DNA of 18,797 bases from Clostridium sp. CAG:167. GTDB lineage: Bacteria > Bacillota > Clostridia > Lachnospirales > Lachnospiraceae. Below the pieces are notes generated by a model. That model searched no databases. It saw only the letters and a list, made by a program, of their open reading frames with translations, and was not told the origin of the DNA. The DNA lies in NCBI GenBank assembly GCA_000433735.1, contig HF998307.1, positions 10,755-29,551 on the forward strand. Reading direction: 5' to 3'. Both the position numbers and the translations under genes were made by a program. This document shows, in pieces, positions 7,368-14,175 of the stretch (position 1 is the first letter of the stretch; every line of letters starts with the position of its first letter).

Positions 7368-7397
7368 TATTACCTCCCATAGCAATCAATTATGTAT

Positions 7398-7426
7398 ATT
7401 ATAATAAAAAATAATGGTTTAGGAAA
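7398..7426 (-). promoter_or_regulatory. Probable promoter of the SGNH-tmcAL unit
   Basis: Read on the minus strand, a consensus TATAAT (7403-7398) follows TTTCCT (7426-7421) at spacing 17. The -10 is perfect and the -35 poor (3 of 6). It points away from the ilvE promoter, about 30 bp upstream of the chosen SGNH start. Confidence 0.45.
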
Positions 7427-7434
7427 GAGGAAAT

Positions 7435-7464
7435 CTTGACAGCCACCCTGTCAAGTTGTAAGAT
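7435..7464 (+). promoter_or_regulatory. ilvE promoter with inverted repeat over the -35
   Basis: Consensus TTGACA (7436-7441), a 17-bp spacer and TAAGAT (7459-7464) form a strong promoter, with a predicted start near 7471. A perfect inverted repeat, CTTGACAG (7435-7442) and CTGTCAAG (7448-7455) with a CCACC centre, covers the -35 and half of the spacer, where a repressor would block polymerase. The leader is only about 33 nt, so there is no room for a T-box. Confidence 0.8.
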
Positions 7465-7503
7465 AAAACACATAAAGTGAAACGCAAGAAAGAAGGAATC
7501 GAA

Positions 7504-8529
7504 ATGGAAAAGAAAAACATAGACTGGTCCAACCTTGGCTTTGGTTATCATGAGACAGCACAGCGATTTGTAGCTACTTACAAGGATGGCAAGTGGGATG
7601 AAGGCGGACTCACTACAGACGCTACTGTTACCATGAGCGAGTGCGCCGGTGTATTGCAGTATGCACAGACTTGCTTTGAGGGAATGAAAGCATATACAAC
7701 AGAGGATGGAAGAATTGTCGTGTTTCGTCCGGATCTGAATGCATCCAGAATGGCAGATTCCTGTCGTCGTCTGGAGATGCCTGTATTCCCAGAGGACAAG
7801 TTCGTAGAGGCCATTGAAAAAGTAGTAAAGGCAAATGCAGAGTATGTGCCTCCATATGGCTCCGGTGCTACTTTGTACATACGTCCATATATGTTTGCCA
7901 AAGGACCTGTAATCGGTGTTAAACCATCCGATGAGTATGAGTTCCGTATTTTCTGTACACCGGTAGGACCATACTTCAAGGGCGGCGCAAAACCAATTAC
8001 GATCCGTGTCAGTGATTTTGACCGTGCGGCACCACATGGTACAGGACATATCAAAGCTGGTCTGAACTATGCCATGAGCCTTCATGCCATTGTAGATGCC
8101 CACAATCAGGGATTTGATGAGAATATGTACCTGGATGCAGCCACCAGAACCAATGTAGAGGAGACTGGTGGAGCCAACTTTATCTTTGTAACAAAGGATG
8201 GCAAAGTTGTAACACCAAAATCTGACAGTATTCTCCCATCTATCACAAGAAGATCCCTTGTTTATGTAGCCAGAGAGATCCTGGGTCTTGAGACAGAGGA
8301 GAGAGTGGTACCATTCGAAGAGGTAAAAGACTTTGCAGAGTGCGGTCTGTGTGGAACAGCGGCTGTTATCTCACCGGTAGGCAAGATCAATGACCATGGC
8401 AAAGAAATCTGTTTCCCAGCCGGCATGGAGGAGATGGGACCTGTTACCAAGAAATTGTATGAGACATTGACTGGTATCCAGATGGGACATCTGGAAGCAC
8501 CGGAAGGATGGATTTACGAGATCAAATAA
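7504..8529 (+). CDS. ilvE: Branched-chain amino acid aminotransferase
   Basis: This class IV PLP-dependent aminotransferase interconverts Leu, Ile and Val with their 2-keto acids, using 2-oxoglutarate/glutamate. The 341-residue length and the opening DWSNLGFGYHETAQRFV are typical of the eukaryote-like BCAT group rather than the shorter E. coli IlvE type. The PLP lysine is Lys184 in HIKAGLNYAMSL. EETGGANFIFV and GLCGTAAVISPVG are the phosphate- and cofactor-binding segments of the family. ATG7504 was preferred over an in-frame GTG at 7477 because AAGGA (7492-7496) lies 7 nt before it and homologues start close to DWS. It has its own strong promoter and a terminator 25 bp after its stop, so it is probably monocistronic. 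Confidence 0.93.
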   Translation: MEKKNIDWSNLGFGYHETAQRFVATYKDGKWDEGGLTTDATVTMSECAGVLQYAQTCFEGMKAYTTEDGRIVVFRPDLNASRMADSCRRLEMPVFPEDKFVEAIEKVVKANAEYVPPYGSGATLYIRPYMFAKGPVIGVKPSDEYEFRIFCTPVGPYFKGGAKPITIRVSDFDRAAPHGTGHIKAGLNYAMSLHAIVDAHNQGFDENMYLDAATRTNVEETGGANFIFVTKDGKVVTPKSDSILPSITRRSLVYVAREILGLETEERVVPFEEVKDFAECGLCGTAAVISPVGKINDHGKEICFPAGMEEMGPVTKKLYETLTGIQMGHLEAPEGWIYEIK

Positions 8530-8554
8530 AGGCAGTAAAACAGATAAACGAATC

Positions 8555-8591
8555 TGCTCCAGAGAGACAATGGTCGCCCTGGAGCATTTTT
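8555..8591 (+). terminator. Rho-independent terminator after ilvE
   Basis: TGCTCCAG (8555-8562) and CTGGAGCA (8579-8586) form a perfect 8-bp stem with a 16-nt loop, followed by TTTTT. It lies between the ilvE stop and the metallophosphoesterase ribosome site, and therefore inside a spurious upstream extension of the latter frame. Confidence 0.8.
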
Positions 8592-8615
8592 GTGTCTGTT
8601 ACAGGAGGTGAGAGC

Positions 8616-9236
8616 GTGCGATATTATATTTCGGATCTGCATTTTTTCCATGAGGCACTGCTGACCAAGATGGACTGCCGGGGATTTGCCGACTGTGATG
8701 CCATGCATGAATATATGATCCGCAGATGGAATGAAAAAGTAAGGCCACAGGATGAGGTGGTGATCCTGGGAGATGTGTCTATGGAACGGGGGAAAAAAAC
8801 CAGTGAAATATTGGACAGACTTCAGGGTAAACTATATTTGATCGTGGGAAACCACGACAATTATCTGTCCGATCGCAGATTTGACCCATCCCGGTTTGAG
8901 TGGATCCGTCCCTATGCGGAACTTCACGACAACGGACGGAAAGTGGTGCTGAGCCATTATCCTATCTGCTGTTATAATGGCCAGTACCGCCGGGACAAAG
9001 AGGGAAATCCCAAAACATATATGTTGTACGGCCATGTCCACGATACAAGAGACGAAAGGTTGATCGATCATTTTATAAAAGAGGCTGAACAGACTGTCTA
9101 TACAGGGCCGGGATCCGGACAGTTGCGGCATATACCCTGCCAGATGATCAACTGCTTCTGTATGTTTTCTGATTATACACCTCTTACACTGGATGAGTGG
9201 ATCGAAACAGACCGTGAGAGGCGGCGTGCGACTTGA
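8616..9236 (+). CDS. Small calcineurin-like metallophosphoesterase
   Basis: The 206-residue protein has the full set of metallophosphoesterase motifs: SDLHFFH (Asp7, His9), GDVS (Asp53), GNHD (Asn79, His80), LSHYP (His114) and YGHVHDT (His140, His142). These form the di-metal site. It belongs to the short, cytosolic, single-domain group annotated as phosphoesterase or phosphohydrolase, whose substrates are mostly unknown. I chose GTG8616 because AGGAGG (8603-8608) precedes it and because it places the first metal ligands at residues 7-9, as usual; the open frame upstream runs through the ilvE terminator. No promoter is evident, so low expression by readthrough from ilvE is likely. Its stop codon lies inside the -35 of the ldh promoter. 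Confidence 0.85.
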   Translation: MRYYISDLHFFHEALLTKMDCRGFADCDAMHEYMIRRWNEKVRPQDEVVILGDVSMERGKKTSEILDRLQGKLYLIVGNHDNYLSDRRFDPSRFEWIRPYAELHDNGRKVVLSHYPICCYNGQYRRDKEGNPKTYMLYGHVHDTRDERLIDHFIKEAEQTVYTGPGSGQLRHIPCQMINCFCMFSDYTPLTLDEWIETDRERRRAT

Positions 9237-9261
9237 CGATTTGGAAGAAATAGTATATAAC
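9233..9261 (+). promoter_or_regulatory. ldh promoter
   Basis: TTGACG (9233-9238), a 17-bp spacer and TATAAC (9256-9261) differ from consensus by one base each. The -35 overlaps the TGA of the preceding phosphoesterase gene. The predicted start near 9268 gives a leader of about 70 nt that contains a 10-codon open frame. Confidence 0.75.
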
Positions 9262-9285
9262 ATAGTAGAAAAAGGGGTATTATTT

Positions 9286-9318
9286 ATGGATGTGGGCAGA
9301 TACTATGGAATAAGATAG
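9286..9318 (+). CDS. Possible 10-aa leader peptide before ldh
   Basis: Inside the ldh leader, AAAGGGG (9271-9277) is followed 8 nt later by ATG and the peptide MDVGRYYGIR, then TAG. The stop lies 3 nt before the CAGGAGG site of ldh, so ribosomes ending here would cover the ldh ribosome site. No known attenuator is recognised, and no terminator hairpin is seen between this frame and ldh. Confidence 0.35.
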   Translation: MDVGRYYGIR

Positions 9319-9337
9319 ATCAGGAGGAATGAGTTTT

Positions 9338-10276
9338 ATGAATACGAGAAAAGTAGGTATTGTTGGTTGTGGTTTTGTAGGTTCGTCATCGGCCTTTGCA
9401 CTGATGCAGGGAGGACTGTTTTCTGAGATTGTTCTGGTGGATGTAGACCGCCAGAAAGCAGAAGGAGAGGCAATGGATATCAGCCATGGTGTCTCTTTTG
9501 TGGGATCTGCCCAGGTTGTGGCAGGAGATTACAGTGATCTGGCAGATGCAGCCATTATCGTTGTGACAGCCGGTGCAGCACAGAAACCGGGAGAGACAAG
9601 ACTGGATCTGGTACAGAAAAATGCCAAGATCATGACATCTGTTATTGAGCAGATTAATGCCATTGATTACAAAGGAATATTGCTGATTGTGTCCAATCCG
9701 GTGGATATTCTTACTGCCGTAGCCCAGAAAGTAAGCAACTTGCCGGCAAAGCGTATCGTTGGATCCGGAACGACACTGGATACAGCCAGACTGAAGCATA
9801 AACTGGGTGAGCATTTGTCTGTAGACAGCCGTGATGTGCATGCTTATATTATCGGTGAGCACGGTGACAGCGAGATCGCAGCCTGGAGCAGTGCCAATGT
9901 TTCCGGTGTGCCTCTTTCCACTATGTGTGAGATGCGTGGACATTATGACCATGTAAACAATACAGAGGCGATCGCTGAGCAGGTTAAGAACAGTGCTTAT
10001 GAGATCATTGAGAAAAAACATGCTACCTATTATGGTATTGCCATGGTTGTTAAACGGCTATGCCAGGCCATTGTACTGGATGAAAAATCTATTTTCCCGG
10101 TATCGATTTCCATGCAGGGAGAGTATGGCGTAGAGGGAGTTGTCCTCAGTATGCCGGCAATCCTTGGTGAAGAAGGAGTGGAGTGTTCCATGCCGATTTC
10201 GCTGGATGAAAAGGAAGTTGCCAAACTTCATGAGTCCGCAGATACCCTTCGTGAAACAATGGATTCCCTTGAATAG
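9338..10276 (+). CDS. ldh: L-lactate dehydrogenase (NAD-dependent)
   Basis: The enzyme reduces pyruvate to L-lactate and regenerates NAD+ in fermentation. The 312-residue protein has the Rossmann motif GIVGCGFVGSS, an acidic NAD-ribose residue in VLVDVD, and active-site Asp148, Arg151 (LDTARLKH) and His175 (IGEHGDSE). Gln82 (GAAQKPGETR) is at the specificity position, where malate dehydrogenases carry Arg; this supports lactate. Numbering is 20 below the dogfish enzyme. At the fructose-1,6-bisphosphate site, His168 (equivalent to 188) is kept but position 173 is Lys153 instead of Arg. I chose ATG9338 because CAGGAGG ends 10 nt upstream; the earlier in-frame ATG9329 is only 1 nt from it. It has its own promoter. 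No classic terminator follows, only a hairpin across the stop. Confidence 0.95.
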   Translation: MNTRKVGIVGCGFVGSSSAFALMQGGLFSEIVLVDVDRQKAEGEAMDISHGVSFVGSAQVVAGDYSDLADAAIIVVTAGAAQKPGETRLDLVQKNAKIMTSVIEQINAIDYKGILLIVSNPVDILTAVAQKVSNLPAKRIVGSGTTLDTARLKHKLGEHLSVDSRDVHAYIIGEHGDSEIAAWSSANVSGVPLSTMCEMRGHYDHVNNTEAIAEQVKNSAYEIIEKKHATYYGIAMVVKRLCQAIVLDEKSIFPVSISMQGEYGVEGVVLSMPAILGEEGVECSMPISLDEKEVAKLHESADTLRETMDSLE

Positions 10277-10287
10277 GATGTTTCACG
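10250..10287. repeat. Inverted repeat across the ldh stop codon
   Basis: CGTGAAACA (10250-10258) and TGTTTCACG (10279-10287) are perfect 9-bp arms around a 20-nt loop that includes the ldh TAG. No T-run follows on either strand. It could be a factor-dependent stop, an mRNA 3' stabiliser or a protein-binding site. Confidence 0.5.
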
Positions 10288-10311
10288 GAATATAAAAAAA
10301 GAATAAAGTCG

Positions 10312-10340
10312 TTGTTTATTCCCGGGAATGGTGTTATATT
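10312..10340 (+). promoter_or_regulatory. Promoter of the Na/Pi transporter gene
   Basis: TTGTTT (10312-10317), a 17-bp spacer and TATATT (10335-10340) with an extended TGn (TGTTATATT). The spacer begins with the perfect 10-bp palindrome TTCCCGGGAA (10319-10328), a possible operator. Predicted start is near 10347, giving a leader of about 63 nt. Confidence 0.7.
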
Positions 10341-10409
10341 GGTCTGTGGATGTACATTTTACGCAGATTTTACAATTGAACTAGTTTTGATTGGGAGAGG
10401 AATTAAACA

Positions 10410-12041
10410 ATGAGCGTTTGGAATGTTGTTGGACTGGCAGGTGGATTGGCTCTGTTCATTTTCGGAATGAACTTAATGAGCGATGGATTGAAGTTGGTTG
10501 CCGGTTCCTACTTAAAGAAGATACTGGAGAAACTTACGAAGAATCGGATTCTTGCTATGCTGGTAGGAGCCGGATTGACAGCATTGATCCAGAGCTCCAA
10601 TGCCATGTGTGTCATGGTAGTTGGATTTGTAAATGCAGGTATGATGCAGCTGGAGAGGTCCGTCGGGATTCTGATGGGTGCCAAGATCGGAACGACGATC
10701 ACAGGACAGCTGATTGCTTTTAACATCGGTCAGGTTGCTCCCGTTATTGCATTTATTGGTGTGGCAGTCACAATGGTTGCCAAGAAGCCGAAGATCAAGA
10801 CAGTAGGACAGATCATTACCAGTCTGGGCGTGTTGTTTATTGGTCTGGAGAGCATGAAAGAGTCTATGGGACCGTTGAAAGATACACCTTGGTTCCAGGA
10901 ACTGCTGACAAACTTCAGTAATCCAATCCTGTGTGTTGTGATCGGTCTGATCTTTACGGTTATTATCCAGAGTGCTTCTGCTTCCGTCGGTGTATTGCAG
11001 ACTTTGGCAGTGGCAGGGGTTATGACCAGTTTCCCACAGATGTTCTACTTGATGTTAGGTATGAATATCGGAGCGTCAGTAGCACCGTTACTGGCTTCCA
11101 TTGGTGGAAGAAAGGATGCCAAACGAGTGGCTATTATCGTTGCTTTGTTTGAGAGCATCGGTATGGTATTGTTTGTGATTGTGACCCAGATATTCCCGGG
11201 AGTATTTAACCTGATCCAGGGAACGGCGTCCGACCCGTCCAGACAGATCGCCAATGCCAACTCTATCTTCAATATCGTCACAGTGATCGTGTTGCTGCCA
11301 TGTGCCAAGTATCTGGTGAAACTTTCCAAGTGGATCGTACCTGGCGAGGATATCAAAGAAGTGGCGTCTTTGCATTATATTGATGAGTCCGGATACCAGT
11401 CCGGTACCGTGCTGATCGGTCAGATCGACAGAGAAGTAGAGCGTATGTATACTTTGGTCCGCTCTAATATTGAAGCGTGTACCAAGGCATATTATGATAA
11501 AATGACGATTACGGAAGATGAATTTAATCAGAACGAGTCAGCGGTAGATTTTCTGAATAAAGAGATCATTGATGCGCTGGTTCGTACCAGTGAGCTGGGA
11601 TTGAATGAGAAAGAGGCAGTTCATGCCGGTAATCTTTATCATATTGTGACGGACTTGGAGCGAATTGGTGACCACGCTGAGAATGTCCTTGGATATGCAG
11701 TTCACATGAAAGAGGATAAGCAGAAGTTCTCAGAGAAGGCATTGAAGGACTTGAAAGAGTTGTCTATGTGTGTATACAAGATTTTTGATCTTGCTATAGA
11801 GCATTTTAAAGAGCCAAGTGAAGAGTTGTATCATGTTATCTATGATCAGGAGGCTCAGATCGACCTGATGGTTGAGAAGATGCGGGCACGCAATGTGAAG
11901 AGACTTTCCAAGTCTAAGTGCGGAGCGTCAGAAAGCCTTTATTATAACGAGATTCTGGTGGATCTTGAGCGTGTAGGAGATCATGCGTTAAACATTGCAG
12001 ATGCAGCGAAAAAATATAATATTGATGACGAAGACGAATAG
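10410..12041 (+). CDS. Na+/phosphate cotransporter family protein with PhoU-like C-terminal domain
   Basis: The 543-residue membrane protein has the two inverted Na/Pi repeats typical of the family. Each carries a Gln-Ser signature: QSSNA at residues 61-65 and QSASAS at 187-192. About eight hydrophobic segments lie in residues 1-310. The soluble part from about 330 to 540 is PhoU-like, with two metal-binding motifs LERIGDHAEN (Glu417-His422) and LERVGDHALN (Glu520-His525). It probably imports phosphate with sodium, and the PhoU part may sense or gate transport. ATG10410 follows GAGAGG at spacing 9. It has its own promoter and a strong terminator, so it is a single-gene unit. Some members of this family may carry other substrates, and transport has not been shown for this architecture in general. 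Confidence 0.9.
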   Translation: MSVWNVVGLAGGLALFIFGMNLMSDGLKLVAGSYLKKILEKLTKNRILAMLVGAGLTALIQSSNAMCVMVVGFVNAGMMQLERSVGILMGAKIGTTITGQLIAFNIGQVAPVIAFIGVAVTMVAKKPKIKTVGQIITSLGVLFIGLESMKESMGPLKDTPWFQELLTNFSNPILCVVIGLIFTVIIQSASASVGVLQTLAVAGVMTSFPQMFYLMLGMNIGASVAPLLASIGGRKDAKRVAIIVALFESIGMVLFVIVTQIFPGVFNLIQGTASDPSRQIANANSIFNIVTVIVLLPCAKYLVKLSKWIVPGEDIKEVASLHYIDESGYQSGTVLIGQIDREVERMYTLVRSNIEACTKAYYDKMTITEDEFNQNESAVDFLNKEIIDALVRTSELGLNEKEAVHAGNLYHIVTDLERIGDHAENVLGYAVHMKEDKQKFSEKALKDLKELSMCVYKIFDLAIEHFKEPSEELYHVIYDQEAQIDLMVEKMRARNVKRLSKSKCGASESLYYNEILVDLERVGDHALNIADAAKKYNIDDEDE

Positions 12042-12053
12042 ATAAGACGATGC

Positions 12054-12101
12054 AAGAGCCTGCCTGCCTGGAGTGTTTTCAGGGATGGCAGGTTCTTTTT
12101 A
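12054..12101 (+). terminator. Rho-independent terminator after the Na/Pi transporter
   Basis: AAGAGCCTGCC (12054-12064) pairs with GGCAGGTTCTT (12087-12097) over 11 bp with one G-T. A smaller CCTG/CAGG hairpin sits in the loop, and TTTTT ends the element. It lies just before the helicase ribosome site. Confidence 0.8.
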
Positions 12102-12120
12102 TCATAAGGGGAAGGAAAAT

Positions 12121-13992
12121 ATGGCGAACGATTCATTTAACACAGAACAAAAACAGGCCATTGAACATTTTGAGGGACCGGCTATGGTGCTGGCGGGACC
12201 GGGATCCGGCAAGACCACGGTGATCACCAACCGGGTGCTTAATCTGATTGAGGAGCAGGGAGTCAGTCCCAAACAGATTCTGGTAGTGACTTTTTCAAAA
12301 GCCGCCGCAGTGGAGATGCAGCAGCGGTTTCGCAGTATGGCAGAAAAAGCATATCCGGTGCGGTTTGGAACCTTTCATTCTGTTTTTTTTCAGATGCTGA
12401 GGGTGGCTTATAATTATGAAGCCAAGGATATAGTCACACCGGCATTGAAATTCCGGTTCCTGGAAGAGGCATTGCGGGAAACCTCCTATGAAGTAGAGGA
12501 TGCCAGGGAGTTTATAGAAGATATTGAGAAGGAGATCAGTAAGGTAAAAGGCGAGGGGATCGACATAGACTGTTATTATTCCGCAAACTGCCCGGAGCAG
12601 GTATTCCGGGATATTTTTCAGGGATATCAGACCCGCTTACAGAGGCACCGCTGTCTGGATTTTGATGATATGGTGGTGTATACCTATGATCTGCTGAGAC
12701 AGCGGAAAGACATATTGAAAAAATGGCAGCAGGTGTTCCGCTTTATACTGATTGACGAGTTTCAGGACATTAACCGGCTGCAGTACGAGACCATTAAAAT
12801 GTTAGCGGAACCGGAAAACAATCTTTTTATTGTAGGGGACGATGACCAGTCTATTTATGGGTTCCGGGGAGCCAGGCCGGATATTATGCTTTCTTTTCCA
12901 AAGCAGTATCCCCAGGGAAAGCAGATCGTGCTGGGGACGAATTACCGTTGTTCACCCCAGATTTTACAGGCAAGCGATAAACTGATAAAATGTAATAAGA
13001 AGAGATTTAATAAGAAGATGCAGGCCTGGCAGAAAGCTACCCAGAAAGTGGTGATCCACAAGTGCAAGACGCTGTATTCCGAGGCGGAGAGGATCCTGCG
13101 GAAGATGCAGTCCTACCAGAAAGATGGAATGGACTGGGAGGATATGGCAGTGTTGTTCCGTACCAATATGCAGATGCGAACACTGGCAGGAAAACTGATG
13201 GAGCGGGGGATTCCTTTTACCATGAAGGAGAGGCTTCCCAATATGTTTGAGACCTGGATCGCCAAAGATCTTCGTTGTTATGTGGAGATTGCGCTGGGAG
13301 ACAGAAGCCGCGGGAAATTTTTGCAGATCTGCAACCGGCCGGTGCGTTATATAAGCCGGAGTGCCTTTGATACAGAAGAGGTGACCTTTGGCGGGCTGAA
13401 AGGTTTTTATCTGAAAAAGGGACAGCCCTGGATGCTGGAGAGGATCCAGGATTTTGAAAATGAATTAAGGGCCATCCGTACTATGTCGCCCTATTCGGCC
13501 ATACACTACATACGAAAAGGCATCGGATATGACGAATTTCTGGAGACCTATGCCAAAGAGAGAAATGTCAGTGTGGATGACTGGATGGAAATACTGGAAG
13601 AACTGCAGGAGACCACCCGAGAATGTAAAAGTCTGGCGGAGTGGCTGGCCTATGGGGAAAGTTATGGAGAAGAATTGAAAAAAATGGCGGAAAACAGGCG
13701 GACGCTGCCTGAGGAAGAAAAAGGGGTAAGGTTGATGACTATGCATGGTTCCAAAGGACTGGAATTTCAGGCAGTATTTATCCCTACTATCAATGAGGGC
13801 GTGTGTCCATACCGCAAGGCCATCCAGTCGGGAGATGTGGAGGAGGAACGCCGCATGCTGTATGTGGCCATGACCAGGGCAAAGAAATATCTGGATCTGT
13901 CATTTGTGGAAGAGCGGTTTGATAAAGAGGCAGAGGCCTCCCGGTTTGTCCGGGAGATCAGCCCGGAGATTTTTGAAAAGGAGAGATCGTAA
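12121..13992 (+). CDS. UvrD/PcrA-type superfamily 1A DNA helicase (short form)
   Basis: The 623-residue protein has the SF1A motifs in order: Q-motif FNTEQKQAI, Walker A GPGSGKT (Lys31), TFSKAAAVEM (Ia), GTFHS, DEFQD (residues 212-216, II), GDDDQSIYGFRGA (III), NYRCS (IV), LMTMHGSKGLEF (V) and RRMLYVAMTRAKK (VI). It is therefore an active-looking 3'-5' ATP-dependent translocase. It is about 100 residues shorter than typical PcrA or UvrD and lacks their C-terminal extension, so it is more likely a paralogue than the housekeeping PcrA. ATG12121 follows AAGGGGAAGG; an in-frame GTG at 12073 lies inside the upstream terminator and is rejected. No clear promoter is seen. Its TAA overlaps the ATG of a small Cys-rich gene (TAATG). 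Confidence 0.92.
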   Translation: MANDSFNTEQKQAIEHFEGPAMVLAGPGSGKTTVITNRVLNLIEEQGVSPKQILVVTFSKAAAVEMQQRFRSMAEKAYPVRFGTFHSVFFQMLRVAYNYEAKDIVTPALKFRFLEEALRETSYEVEDAREFIEDIEKEISKVKGEGIDIDCYYSANCPEQVFRDIFQGYQTRLQRHRCLDFDDMVVYTYDLLRQRKDILKKWQQVFRFILIDEFQDINRLQYETIKMLAEPENNLFIVGDDDQSIYGFRGARPDIMLSFPKQYPQGKQIVLGTNYRCSPQILQASDKLIKCNKKRFNKKMQAWQKATQKVVIHKCKTLYSEAERILRKMQSYQKDGMDWEDMAVLFRTNMQMRTLAGKLMERGIPFTMKERLPNMFETWIAKDLRCYVEIALGDRSRGKFLQICNRPVRYISRSAFDTEEVTFGGLKGFYLKKGQPWMLERIQDFENELRAIRTMSPYSAIHYIRKGIGYDEFLETYAKERNVSVDDWMEILEELQETTRECKSLAEWLAYGESYGEELKKMAENRRTLPEEEKGVRLMTMHGSKGLEFQAVFIPTINEGVCPYRKAIQSGDVEEERRMLYVAMTRAKKYLDLSFVEERFDKEAEASRFVREISPEIFEKERS

Positions 13993-14171
13993 TGGGAATT
14001 TTGGCAGGAATATTAAAGTGGCTTCTCGTGATGCTCATTGTGTGCGGCGCCATCGTCGTGATCTGCTATGTGGCGCAGGACAAGGAGAAGCGGGGAGAAA
14101 AAAACGACGGAGCGGACTGTGGCAGCTGTCATGGCAACTGCCAGCAGTGCGAGAAGAACAAGAAGGCGTAG
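13992..14171 (+). CDS. Small Cys-rich single-pass membrane protein (59 aa)
   Basis: This short gene begins at the ATG of a TAATG overlap with the helicase stop, so translation is probably coupled. Residues 4-28 (from LAGILKWLL to VICYV) form one hydrophobic segment. A charged linker follows, then CGSCHGNCQQC (Cys43, 46, 50, 53), a four-Cys pattern suited to a metal or Fe-S site, and a Lys-rich end. The layout (N-terminal membrane helix, short linker, CxxC.. CxxC tail) resembles FeoB-associated Cys-rich membrane proteins, but no feoB is in the window and the similarity is judged by eye. The predicted inside/outside orientation is uncertain. The stop lies 4 bp from the end of the opposite helicase gene. 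Its link to a DNA helicase is unexplained. Confidence 0.7.
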   Translation: MGILAGILKWLLVMLIVCGAIVVICYVAQDKEKRGEKNDGADCGSCHGNCQQCEKNKKA

Positions 14172-14175
14172 GAGT

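Noticed and set aside
8508..8615. N-terminal extension of the metallophosphoesterase overlapping ilvE
   Set aside because: It runs through the ilvE terminator and lacks conservation; GTG8616 follows AGGAGG.
10302..10320. GAATAAA ... TTTATTC as a terminator after ldh
   Set aside because: The stem is all A/T except one pair and no T-run follows; it overlaps the -35 of the next promoter.
12073..12120. N-terminal extension of the UvrD-like helicase
   Set aside because: It would start with a GTG inside the terminator of the preceding gene and lacks a ribosome site; ATG12121 has both site and family fit.
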